Assembly (NCBI RefSeq): GCF_029601685.1
Contig: NZ_JARRIR010000001.1
Coordinates: forward strand, 682,001-746,000
Reading direction: 5' to 3'
Source of the DNA: Metarhizobium sp017305935
Lineage (GTDB): Bacteria; Pseudomonadota; Alphaproteobacteria; Rhizobiales; Rhizobiaceae
Length of the DNA: 64,000 bases
Shown here: in pieces, positions 17,153 through 25,264 of the stretch
Layout of the letters: each line of letters starts with the position of its first letter
Numbering within the stretch: the first letter of the stretch is position 1
Made by a program: the position numbers and the translations under genes
Notes under the pieces: model-generated
What the model was told of the DNA's origin: nothing
Database searches by the model: none
The model's input: the letters and a program-made list of their open reading frames with translations, nothing else

Positions 17153-17419
17153 TCAGGCGTTCAGAGCCTTCACGCGGTTCGCCAGACGCGAGACCTTGCG
17201 CGATGCGGTGTTGCGGTGCAACACGCCCTTGGTCGCGGCGCGCTGCAGTTCCGGCTGGGCGGCCTGGAGAGCGGCCTGGGCCTGGGCGGCGTCGCCGGAA
17301 GCGATGGCTTCCTCGACCTTGCGGATGAAGTTGCGGACCCGCGAGCGGCGCGACTTGTTGATCTCGGTGCGGCGAGCGATCTTGCGGGTCGCCTTCTTCG
17401 CCGAAGTTGTATTGGCCAT
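17153..17419 (-). CDS. rpsT: 30S ribosomal protein S20
   Basis: Small-subunit protein binding the 5' domain of 16S rRNA. It has 88 aa and starts MANTTSAKKATRKIARRTEI, with the family core NKSRRSRVRNFIRKVEEAIA and the C-terminal GVLHRNTASRKVSRLANRVK. The ATG follows GAGAGG. Upstream is a good housekeeping promoter and downstream a strong hairpin, so it is a single-gene transcript between mutM and dnaA. Confidence 0.95.
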   Translation of the reverse strand: MANTTSAKKATRKIARRTEINKSRRSRVRNFIRKVEEAIASGDAAQAQAALQAAQPELQRAATKGVLHRNTASRKVSRLANRVKALNA

Positions 17420-17542
17420 AGATGCCTCTCTTCGAATTCGAACCAAACTCCGCCATTGCCGCCCGGTCGTTGCGACCTATCGTTTCAGCCATGCGGGAGC
17501 ATTTTTGGAAAACCGTCATAAGCTTTCCGAACTGTGGCCGGG

Positions 17543-17571
17543 CATATAACGCGAATGCCGGGCGGCGTCAA
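17543..17571 (-). promoter_or_regulatory. sigma-70 promoter of rpsT
   Basis: On the minus strand TTGACG and TATATG are separated by exactly 17 bp, 124 nt before the rpsT ATG. The match to consensus and the expected strength for a ribosomal protein gene support it. Confidence 0.65.
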
Positions 17572-17621
17572 CGCGCATTTTCCCGGATTCCGATTCCTTT
17601 TCAATCGCTCGGCCTTCCCGC

Positions 17622-18515
17622 TTAATGCTGGCAGGCAGCGCAGAAGAAGGTGGACCGCCCCGCCTGCACGATGCGCTCGACGTGACCGGCGCAGCCGGGC
17701 GTGGCGCAGGCGCTCCCCTCACGGTCGTAGACCGAGAAGGAATGCTGGAAATAGCCAAGAGAACCATCCGTCTGAATATGGTCGCGCAAGGACGAGCCGC
17801 CTGCGGCGATCGCATCCGATATCACCGCCCGGATCGCCTCGTTCAGCAAAACCAACTCGGCGGACGGTTTGCCGTCGCCAAGCACGATGCTGCCGGCGGC
17901 GCGACGCGGATCGAGATGGGCGCGCCAAAGGGCTTCGCAGACATAGATATTGCCGAGTCCGGCAATGTTGCGCTGGTCGAGAAGCGCGCTTTTCAGCGGC
18001 TGGCTCTTTTTCGCGAAACGTCCGGCAAGATGGGCCGCGTCGAGGCTGTTGCCGGTCGGCTCCGGCCCAAGGCCGGCAATGCCGGGATAGCGGTCGAGAT
18101 CGGCGCGCGCCGTCAGTTGCAGGAAACCGAAGCGGCGTGGGTCGTTATAGACGACGCGCACACGGCCAGCGGCGCCGTCGAGATGGAAGACGGCATGGTC
18201 GTGCTTTTCATCCTTGCCGCGCGGATGGTGGAAATCGCCCGGCGTCTGCGCCTCGCCCGCCCCCTCCTCGATGCGGAAGGAGCCGGACATGCCGAGATGG
18301 GCGACGATGACGGCGCCGTCATCCAGTTCGATCAGCAGATATTTGGCCCGGCGCGACAAGGACGAGATCGTCCGGCCCTCGACTTTAGCCGCAAAATCTT
18401 CGGGGAAGGGAAAGCGCAGATCCGGGCGACGCAGTTCCAGTCTTGCGATGCGCGCGCCTTCCATGACAGGCGATAGCCCGCGACGAACTGTCTCCACCTC
18501 TGGCAATTCGGGCAT
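17622..18515 (-). CDS. mutM: formamidopyrimidine-DNA glycosylase
   Basis: Bifunctional glycosylase/AP lyase removing 8-oxoguanine and FapyG. It starts with the invariant MPELPEVETVRRGL, where Pro2 is the catalytic nucleophile and Glu3/Glu6 assist. AHLGMSGSFRI and the helix-two-turn-helix QRNIAGLGNIYVCEALW follow. The C-terminal zinc finger contains CATPGC and FFCAACQ. The length of 297 aa is normal. It is divergent from ubiE, as in many alphaproteobacteria. Confidence 0.95.
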   Translation of the reverse strand: MPELPEVETVRRGLSPVMEGARIARLELRRPDLRFPFPEDFAAKVEGRTISSLSRRAKYLLIELDDGAVIVAHLGMSGSFRIEEGAGEAQTPGDFHHPRGKDEKHDHAVFHLDGAAGRVRVVYNDPRRFGFLQLTARADLDRYPGIAGLGPEPTGNSLDAAHLAGRFAKKSQPLKSALLDQRNIAGLGNIYVCEALWRAHLDPRRAAGSIVLGDGKPSAELVLLNEAIRAVISDAIAAGGSSLRDHIQTDGSLGYFQHSFSVYDREGSACATPGCAGHVERIVQAGRSTFFCAACQH

Positions 18516-18657
18516 AGGTGTCCAACTTCCTGTTTCAAGCGCCGGGAATGTGCGATATAGACCGGCGCCGGATCGCCGTCCTCCCGTTCCTGTCGCAGAT
18601 AGGTCGGAAACGGCGGTTTTCCAAGGATTTCCTGTCCGCAGTCGATGGAGTGACCCC

Positions 18658-19434
18658 ATGGCCGATAGCCGCACCACCGCCGAAGGAGGCATGTCGACCT
18701 CCTATGGTTTCCGCGAGGTCGCGGAAGGCGAAAAGCAGGGCATGGTCAACGAGGTCTTCCACAAGGTCGCCAAGCGCTACGACATCATGAACGACGTGAT
18801 GTCGGCCGGGCTGCACCGCGCCTGGAAGGATGCGATGATCGCGGCGCTCAATCCGCGCAAGGATCCCGATTACAAGGTTCTGGACGTCGCCGGCGGCACC
18901 GGCGACATCGCCTTCCGCATCATCGAGGCCTCGGGCCGGCAAGCCCATGCCACCGTGCTCGACATCAACGGCTCGATGCTATCAGTCGGCGCCGAGCGCG
19001 CCGCCAAGCGCAAGCTTTCCGACAACCTGACCTTCGTCGAGGCCAATGCCGAGGAACTGCCGTTCGAGCCCGGCACCTTCGATGCCTATACCATCGCCTT
19101 CGGCATCCGCAACGTGCCGCACATCGACGTGGCGCTGAAGGAGGCCTACCGCGTGCTGAAGCGCGGCGGGCGTCTCCTGGTGCTGGAATTCTCCGAAGTC
19201 GACATGCCCCTTCTGGACCGCATCTATGACGAATGGTCGTTCAAGGCGATCCCGCAATTCGGCAAGATGATCACCGGCGATGCCGAGCCCTATCAATATC
19301 TGGTCGAATCGATCCGCAAATTCCCCAACCAGTCGGATTTCGCCGCGATGATCCGCGATGCCGGCTTTTCGCGCGTCACCTTCACCAATTATACCGGCGG
19401 CATCGCCGCGCTGCATTCCGGCTGGAAGCTCTGA
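18658..19434 (+). CDS. ubiE: ubiquinone/menaquinone C-methyltransferase UbiE
   Basis: SAM-dependent C-methyltransferase of ubiquinone synthesis (2-methoxy-6-polyprenylbenzoquinol to the methylated quinol). It has 258 aa. The family signature YDIMNDVMSAGLHRAWKD is followed by motif I LDVAGGTGDIAFR, then DAYTIAFGIRNVPHIDVALK and the late RVTFTNYTGGIAALHSGWK. GGAG lies upstream of the ATG; an internal ATG (MSTSYGF) is the alternative start. It is 5 bp from ubiB, forming a quinone-biosynthesis pair. Confidence 0.95.
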   Translation: MADSRTTAEGGMSTSYGFREVAEGEKQGMVNEVFHKVAKRYDIMNDVMSAGLHRAWKDAMIAALNPRKDPDYKVLDVAGGTGDIAFRIIEASGRQAHATVLDINGSMLSVGAERAAKRKLSDNLTFVEANAEELPFEPGTFDAYTIAFGIRNVPHIDVALKEAYRVLKRGGRLLVLEFSEVDMPLLDRIYDEWSFKAIPQFGKMITGDAEPYQYLVESIRKFPNQSDFAAMIRDAGFSRVTFTNYTGGIAALHSGWKL

Positions 19435-19439
19435 CAGGC

Positions 19440-21008
19440 ATGAGCACGCTTGGAGCTTATTTCCAGCTTGCCCGCGTCGGCTGGGTCCTGGTGCGCGAGG
19501 GCGTCGTCGAAGCCCTGCCCTCCGAAGGCCTGCCGCCGGGGGCGGCCATGGCCAAGTCGCTGCTCGGGCTGTTCGCCCGCAGGCGCGCCTCGGACGATCG
19601 CTCCGACCGGCTGGCGCGCGCCGTGGCGCGGCTCGGCCCGTCCTATGTCAAGATGGGGCAGTTCCTCGCCACCCGGCCTGACGTCGTCGGCACGGAATTC
19701 GCAGACGACCTGGCGCAGTTGCAGGACCGGATGGATTTCTTCCCCGTCTCGTCCGCGAAAGCCTCGGTGCAGGGTTCGCTCGGTCGTCCCATCGAGGAAC
19801 TCTACAGCCGTTTCGACGATCCGATCGCCGCCGCCTCGATCGCCCAGGTGCATCCGGGCGAGGTGATGACGCCGTCGGGGCCGCGGAAGGTGGCGATCAA
19901 AGTGGTGCGTCCTGGCGTGCGCCAGCGCTTCGCCCATGACCTGCAGGCGATGTATCTCGTCGCGCATCTCCAGGAGCGGCTTATGCCTTCCGCGCGACGC
20001 CTCCGCCCCGTGGAGGTGACGCGCACGCTGGAGCAGACCACAAAGGTGGAGATGGATCTCAGGCTGGAAGCGGCCGCGCTCTCCGAAATCGCGGAAAATA
20101 CCAAGGACGACCCCGGCTTCCGGGTGCCGAAGGTGGATTGGGAAAGAACCGGCCGCGACGTCATCACCATGGAATGGATCGACGGCATCAAGATGTCGCA
20201 TGTCGAGGCGCTGAGTGCTGCCGGCCACGATCTGAACCTGCTGGCCGACCGGCTGATCCAGTCCTTCCTGCGCCATACCTTGCGCGACGGCTTTTTCCAT
20301 GCCGACATGCATCCCGGCAATCTCTTCGTCGATGCGGCAGGCGATATCGTCGCGGTCGACATGGGCATCGTCGGCCGGCTCGGCAAGAAGGAACGGCGGT
20401 TCCTGGCCGAGATCCTCTATGGTTTCATCACCCGCGATTACATGCGGGTGGCGGAGGTGCATTTCGAGGCGGGCTATGTGCCGGCCCATCATGATGTGGC
20501 GAGCTTCGCCCAGGCGATCCGCGCCATCGGCGAGCCGATCCACGGCCAGCCGGCCGAAACCATTTCCATGGGCAAGCTGCTGACGCTGCTGTTCGAAGTC
20601 ACCGAACTCTTCGACATGCAGACACGGCCTGAACTGGTCATGCTGCAGAAAACCATGGTGGTGGTCGAAGGCGTCGCGCGCATCCTCAACCCGCGCTTCA
20701 ACATGTGGAAGGCGTCGGAGCCGGTGGTCGGTGAGTGGATCCGCACCAATCTCGGGCCGCAACGCATCCTCGTCGATGTCCGCGACGGGCTGAAGGCCGC
20801 CTTCAAGCTGGCCGAGGCCGCCCCCGAGATCGTTGCCAAGACTGAGAAATTTTCCCGCGAAATCACTGCGATGAGCGAGAACGGCCTGCGGTTCGACGCG
20901 GCGACCGCCGAGGCCATCGGCAAGTCCGAGGCACGCCATGGCCGTTCCGGACGCGTCGCGCTCTGGGTCATCGCGGCGGCGCTGATCTACATCGCCATAT
21001 ACATTTAA
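19440..21008 (+). CDS. ubiB: UbiB-family ubiquinone biosynthesis atypical kinase
   Basis: Membrane-attached protein-kinase-like ATPase needed for ubiquinone biosynthesis. It has 522 aa. The ABC1/UbiB signature LGPSYVKMGQFLATRPD contains the KxGQ motif (Lys71, Gly73, Gln74). The Ala-rich nucleotide loop is AAASIAQVHPGEV, and the catalytic-loop equivalent is HADMHPGNLF with VAVDMGIVGRLG for the metal-binding DFG position. A C-terminal hydrophobic helix (VALWVIAAALIYIAIYI) anchors it. It follows ubiE by 5 bp. Confidence 0.93.
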   Translation: MSTLGAYFQLARVGWVLVREGVVEALPSEGLPPGAAMAKSLLGLFARRRASDDRSDRLARAVARLGPSYVKMGQFLATRPDVVGTEFADDLAQLQDRMDFFPVSSAKASVQGSLGRPIEELYSRFDDPIAAASIAQVHPGEVMTPSGPRKVAIKVVRPGVRQRFAHDLQAMYLVAHLQERLMPSARRLRPVEVTRTLEQTTKVEMDLRLEAAALSEIAENTKDDPGFRVPKVDWERTGRDVITMEWIDGIKMSHVEALSAAGHDLNLLADRLIQSFLRHTLRDGFFHADMHPGNLFVDAAGDIVAVDMGIVGRLGKKERRFLAEILYGFITRDYMRVAEVHFEAGYVPAHHDVASFAQAIRAIGEPIHGQPAETISMGKLLTLLFEVTELFDMQTRPELVMLQKTMVVVEGVARILNPRFNMWKASEPVVGEWIRTNLGPQRILVDVRDGLKAAFKLAEAAPEIVAKTEKFSREITAMSENGLRFDAATAEAIGKSEARHGRSGRVALWVIAAALIYIAIYI

Positions 21009-21017
21009 CGTAGGATA

Positions 21018-22211
21018 TTACTTACGCAACAAGGCCAGCACCTGGCGCTGGATACTGTCGCCGGCGCGGCCACGCGGCCAGGCGATCCATAGCGGCAGGG
21101 AAAAATCAGACCCCAGTTCCAGCCGGGCGACGGCCGGATCGAGCGCGGCCAGCGACGCCCCGGGCAGGACCGAGACGAAACGGTGACGGGTGACGAGTTT
21201 CAGGATCACCGGGATGGAATCGACCTCGACGATTTCGGGCGCACGCCGCCCATCCCTCCCGAAAAGCGCTTCCAGCAGCGGATCGATCTTCTGGCGCAAG
21301 CCGCTGCGCGGGCTCGGCAGCGCGATGGGATGCGTCGCCAGCAATGTCGCCAGACCGGCGCGGTCGTCGCCGGAAAGGTCTTTCAACTGATCTGCAGGCC
21401 CGACCAGCGTCAGCGGCGAGACAGAGATCAGATGCCCCTCCAGATCCTCCGGCAGGCGCTCGACATCGAGGAAGACGACGTCGAACAGGCCGCGCTTGAG
21501 GCTGGTCAGCAATTCTTCGGCGATCATGGAGCCGATGAAGATCGGCTGGCGCGGATGGCGGCTTCGCCAATTGGCGGCGAGGTCCGCCAGCAGGTCGGCG
21601 ATACGGCTTTCCGGGCCCAGCGGCACGACCGAGCCGATACGCACCACCGTTTCGGTGCGCCGGAAACGATCCGAGGCGGCATCGGCGATCTCGCGCCACA
21701 GGGTTTCGATCTGGCGGATGCGCTCCACCGCTGCGACGCCCGCCGGCGTCAGCCGGGCGCCATCGCGGCCGCGCTCGAAAATGGCGTAGCCGAGCACTCC
21801 CTCGACATGGGCGATCTGGCGGGTCAGTTGCGGCTGGCCGAGGCCCATTTCGCGGGCTGCCGCGCGAATGCTGCCGCTGCGGGCCACTTGGTTCAGCCGC
21901 GACAGGGCTTCGAGACTGACCGCAGCCGGTGACAACCGCTGCTCTCCACCTCGGTAAAGGCCAAGCGACAGGCCACAGAGCGCCTCGATGCGCGGCAGCA
22001 GGCGCGCGCCCTCCAGCGTCAGCATCAGCGACGAGCCGGTGCGGCGTACGAGTTCCACCGCCAGCGCCGCCTCCAACCGCGCGACGGCTGCGGCGACCGT
22101 GGCGGCCGGGCGCTCCAGCGCGCGCGCGGCGGCGCGGATGCTGCCGAGCCGCAGCACCGCATCCGAGAGGATCAGCGTCGCGGTATCCATGGCCTCGCCG
22201 TTCGAAAACAT
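21018..22211 (-). CDS. LysR-type transcriptional regulator with two tandem HTH domains
   Basis: Probable regulator of the divergent lyase-hydantoinase cluster. Two LysR-type winged helices occur in series. The first, at about residues 9-70, has SIRAAARALERPAATVAAAV then RRTGSSLMLTLEG. The second, at about 95-155, has SIRAAAREMGLGQPQLTRQI then FERGRDGARLTPAG. The usual ligand-binding domain (VVRIGSVVPLGPESRIADLL onward) follows. Ordinary LysR proteins have one HTH and about 300 residues; this one has 397. The first HTH is more degenerate. The start MFSNGEAMD is uncertain: MDTATLIL (nt 22190) or a GTG at 22268 are alternatives, but the latter would place the operator inside the gene. Confidence 0.85.
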   Translation of the reverse strand: MFSNGEAMDTATLILSDAVLRLGSIRAAARALERPAATVAAAVARLEAALAVELVRRTGSSLMLTLEGARLLPRIEALCGLSLGLYRGGEQRLSPAAVSLEALSRLNQVARSGSIRAAAREMGLGQPQLTRQIAHVEGVLGYAIFERGRDGARLTPAGVAAVERIRQIETLWREIADAASDRFRRTETVVRIGSVVPLGPESRIADLLADLAANWRSRHPRQPIFIGSMIAEELLTSLKRGLFDVVFLDVERLPEDLEGHLISVSPLTLVGPADQLKDLSGDDRAGLATLLATHPIALPSPRSGLRQKIDPLLEALFGRDGRRAPEIVEVDSIPVILKLVTRHRFVSVLPGASLAALDPAVARLELGSDFSLPLWIAWPRGRAGDSIQRQVLALLRK

Positions 22212-22226
22212 CGTCTGTACATGAAT

Positions 22227-22238
22227 TGGGATATCCCA
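22227..22238. promoter_or_regulatory. candidate LysR operator between the regulator and the lyase gene
   Basis: TGGGATATCCCA is a perfect 12-bp palindrome, flanked by ATT on the left and TAAT on the right. It is the only clear dyad in the short gap between the divergent genes, 47 bp before the lyase ATG. LysR regulators usually bind T-N11-A dyads at such places. Binding is inferred. Confidence 0.5.
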
Positions 22239-22284
22239 TAATCCGCGATGGTCCAATAGTCTTGGCACCTAAGGAGAATGCGTC

Positions 22285-23898
22285 ATGACCGGTCCCCGCG
22301 CCTCGCTCGAACTGACAGGACAGCCGCTCGGCTTCGCCGAACTGGCCGAAATCGGCGCAGGTCGGTTGCAGCCGGTCGCCAGCCCTGCCGGCATGGCACG
22401 GGTGGAGCTGGCGCGCGGTGTGCTGGAGGATGCCATCGGCCGAGGCGTGCCCGTCTATGGCGCGACGACCGGCGTTGGCGCGATGAAGGATGTCGCCTGG
22501 TCGCCCGACGAGCTCGACGCCTTCAATCTCGGTCTGGTCCGCGCCCATCATTTCGGCACCGGCTCGCCCTTCCCCTGCTCCGTTGTGCGCAATGCCATGG
22601 CGATCCGCGTCAACACGGCGCTGACCGGTTATGTCGGCTGCACGCCGGAACTGGTGCAGGCTTATCTCGACCTTCTCAACGCCGATGTCATTCCCGTGGT
22701 GCGCCGCACCGGCTCGATCGGATGCGCCGATATCGGGCTGATGGGCCAGATCGGCGCGGTGCTGACCGGCGTCGGCGAGGCCCGCTACAGGGGCGAGCGC
22801 ATGTCGGCGGAGCAAGCCTTCGCCCGCGCAGGCCTTGCCCCGATGCGCATGGCACCACGTGACAGCCTTGCCTCGCTCAGCGTCAATTCCGTCAGCTTCG
22901 CCGCCGCAGCCGAAGCGACCCGCAACGCCGCCGGCGCCATCAGGCTGATGCTGGCGACGGCGCTGATGACCGGCGGCGCGCTCGGCGCCTCGCGCGATCC
23001 CTGGTCGGCGGTCGTGCATGTCGGCACGCCGCGCGAAGCGTTGATCGGCGCCTGGCTCTGCCGCGCCGCGGAGGACTGGAACTGGCCGGTTGCCACCCAT
23101 ATCCAGGATCCCCTGAGCCTGCGCATGATCGCGCAGGTTTTTGGCGCGGTGTTCGAAAGCCTGCTCACCACCGGCCACAAGATCCTCGCCGCCACCGGCC
23201 GCTCGGACGACAATCCGGTCGTGGTCGACGGACGCGTTTTGACCTCCGGCGGCTCGCTGCCGCTCGACGTCACCATCCTGCTCGAAGCGGCGGCGATCTG
23301 CATGGCGCATGCGGCGCGCAACTCCTTCAACCGCTGCGTCCTGCTCGGTAACGGCCAGCGGCGCGGCCTGCCGGTCAATCTGGTGCCGGAAGGGCGCATC
23401 GCCACCGGCTTCGGCCCGATCATCAAGCTTGCCGGCGAAATCTTTTCGCGCGTTTTGTCGATGTCCAATCCGGTCTCGGCGCAGTCGCTGGTGGTTGCTG
23501 GCGGCATGGAGGACGAGGCGGCCTTCCTCCCGCTGGTCATCGAGCGTTTCGACCGGCAGATGGAAGCGGTCAAGCGTCTGGCGGCGCTTGAAGCGCTGCT
23601 GGCCGCGCAAGCCATCGACATCCTTGGCGACGAGCCCGGCGGCGTGCCGAAAATGCTCTACGACATCGTGCGCAAGCACGCCGCCTTCTACACCGTCGAC
23701 CGGCCGCTTTCGGCCGAGGTCGAGGCGATCGAGGAGGAACTGTCCTCCGAGGCCGTCATCGGCGAGATCGCCGCGCAGGTGCCGATCGCCTCCATCGACG
23801 ATTTCTTCGCCTTCGGCCCGCGCGCCCGGCTGCAAAGCGGCCAGGCGCTGGAGGCCATCCATTCCAACCGACAAGCGGGAAGCAGAAACCATGGCTGA
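22285..23898 (+). CDS. ergothionase-like lyase (HAL/PAL superfamily without the MIO triad)
   Basis: Member of the histidine/phenylalanine ammonia-lyase superfamily (537 aa). PVYGATTGVGAMKD, GSIG, SFNRCVLLGNGQRRGLPVNL-type helices and NPVSAQSLVVAGGMED follow the family order. At the place of the MIO-forming Ala-Ser-Gly it has Cys147-Ala148-Asp149 (GSIGCADIGL), so the classical prosthetic group cannot form. Ergothionase, which eliminates trimethylamine from ergothioneine to give thiourocanate, is a known homologue acting by acid/base catalysis without MIO. With a urocanase homologue, hydantoinase and carbamoylase beside it, this is the best assignment. AAGGAGA precedes the ATG. A non-functional or differently specific HAL is the alternative. 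Confidence 0.75.
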   Translation: MTGPRASLELTGQPLGFAELAEIGAGRLQPVASPAGMARVELARGVLEDAIGRGVPVYGATTGVGAMKDVAWSPDELDAFNLGLVRAHHFGTGSPFPCSVVRNAMAIRVNTALTGYVGCTPELVQAYLDLLNADVIPVVRRTGSIGCADIGLMGQIGAVLTGVGEARYRGERMSAEQAFARAGLAPMRMAPRDSLASLSVNSVSFAAAAEATRNAAGAIRLMLATALMTGGALGASRDPWSAVVHVGTPREALIGAWLCRAAEDWNWPVATHIQDPLSLRMIAQVFGAVFESLLTTGHKILAATGRSDDNPVVVDGRVLTSGGSLPLDVTILLEAAAICMAHAARNSFNRCVLLGNGQRRGLPVNLVPEGRIATGFGPIIKLAGEIFSRVLSMSNPVSAQSLVVAGGMEDEAAFLPLVIERFDRQMEAVKRLAALEALLAAQAIDILGDEPGGVPKMLYDIVRKHAAFYTVDRPLSAEVEAIEEELSSEAVIGEIAAQVPIASIDDFFAFGPRARLQSGQALEAIHSNRQAGSRNHG

Positions 23899-25264
23899 TT
23901 TCGATCTGGTGCTCAAGGGAACCGTGGTCACGCCGCAGCGCGTGATCGAGGCCGGCCATGTGGCGGTGCGCGACGGCAAGGTCGTGCAGATCGGGCAAGG
24001 TGCCGCCCCCGCCGCGAAGGAGCGCCACGATCTGGGAAAAGCCTTGATCCTGCCCGGCGCCATCGATGCGCAGGTGCATTCGCTGTCGCAGAAGAACCAG
24101 GAAGATTTCATCTGGTCGACGCGCTCGGCGGCGGCCGGCGGCGTCACCACCATCGTCGACATGCCCTATGACGAGGGCAATCTCGTCTGCTCGGCTGAGG
24201 CCGTCGCCCGCAAGGTCGCCCATGCCAGGGCCCAGGCCCGCGTCGATTTCGCCCTTTACGGCACTGTCGACCCCGAGGAAGGCCCTGCGCGCATCGCCGA
24301 AATGGTCGAAGCCGGCGTCGCCGCCTTCAAGTTCTCGACCTTCGGCACCGATCCGAAACGCTTTCCGCGCATTCCGCCCGCCCTGCTGCAGGCCTGCTTC
24401 GCGGCGATTGCCCCGACCGGGCTGACGGCCGGCGTCCATAACGAGGACGACGAGGCGGTGCAGAGCTACATGGCGGCGGTGAAGGCATCCGGCATTTCCG
24501 ATTGGCGCGCCCATGGCCTGTCGCGACCGCCGATCACCGAGCTGCTGGCCATGCACACCATCTTCGAGACCGGCGCCGATACGGGTTGCCCCTCGCATGT
24601 GGTGCATTGCTCGCTGGGGCGCGGCTACGACATCGCCGCCGCCTATCGCCGCGACGGTTTCGAAGCGACGGTGGAATGCTGCATCCACTATTTGACGCTG
24701 GACGAGGAAAATGACGTGCGCCGTCTCGGCGGCAAGGCCAAGATCAACCCGCCGATCCGCCCGCGCGCCGAGGTGGAAAGCCTGTGGCGCAAGATCACCG
24801 AAGGCAAGGTCTGGCTGGTTTCCACCGACCATGTGAGCTGGTCCGAGGAGCGCAAGACCAAGGAGGACATGCTCGCCAATTCCTCCGGCGTGCCGGGGCT
24901 GGAAGTGATGGTGCCGCTGTTCGTCAAGGGCGCGCTGGAACGCGGCGTGCCGCTGACCTGGGCGGCGAAGCTGATGGCCGAGAACCCGGCCAGACATTTC
25001 CGCCTCGACCATGTGAAGGGCGCGCTCACCCCCGGCCGCGACGCCGACATCACCGTGCTGACCCCGGAGGAAACGGTCTACGACGCCAGTGCCAGCGGCC
25101 ACAACATCGTCGGCTGGAGCCCCTATAACGGCATCCGCCTGCCCTGGCGCGTCGCCGCCACCTATCTGCGCGGCCAACCGGTCTTCGACGGCAAGAACGT
25201 TGTCGCCGAGCCCGGCACCGGCGCCTTCGTGCGCCCGCCGCTGATGCGGGTGCTGTCGGCATGA
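23891..25264 (+). CDS. dihydropyrimidinase/hydantoinase-family amidohydrolase
   Basis: Cyclic amidohydrolase (457 aa) predicted to open a hydantoin ring, here hydantoin-5-propionate to N-carbamoyl-glutamate. Metal-centre residues are visible: the carboxylated-lysine site Lys147 (AAFKFSTFG), His183 (GVHNEDD), His239 (VVHCSLG) and the aspartate in STDHVSW. The first HxH motif reads DAQVH, with Gln61 in place of the first histidine, a variant also known in some dihydroorotase relatives. It overlaps the lyase gene by 8 bp and the carboxyl-side hydrolase gene by ATGA, so the three are one operon. The ring substrate is inferred from context. Confidence 0.82.
   Translation: MADFDLVLKGTVVTPQRVIEAGHVAVRDGKVVQIGQGAAPAAKERHDLGKALILPGAIDAQVHSLSQKNQEDFIWSTRSAAAGGVTTIVDMPYDEGNLVCSAEAVARKVAHARAQARVDFALYGTVDPEEGPARIAEMVEAGVAAFKFSTFGTDPKRFPRIPPALLQACFAAIAPTGLTAGVHNEDDEAVQSYMAAVKASGISDWRAHGLSRPPITELLAMHTIFETGADTGCPSHVVHCSLGRGYDIAAAYRRDGFEATVECCIHYLTLDEENDVRRLGGKAKINPPIRPRAEVESLWRKITEGKVWLVSTDHVSWSEERKTKEDMLANSSGVPGLEVMVPLFVKGALERGVPLTWAAKLMAENPARHFRLDHVKGALTPGRDADITVLTPEETVYDASASGHNIVGWSPYNGIRLPWRVAATYLRGQPVFDGKNVVAEPGTGAFVRPPLMRVLSA

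Noticed and set aside
21106..24162. Long minus-strand open frame of about 1018 codons across the regulator and lyase genes
   Set aside because: It overlaps the true regulator in another frame and the lyase antisense, and contains no family motif.
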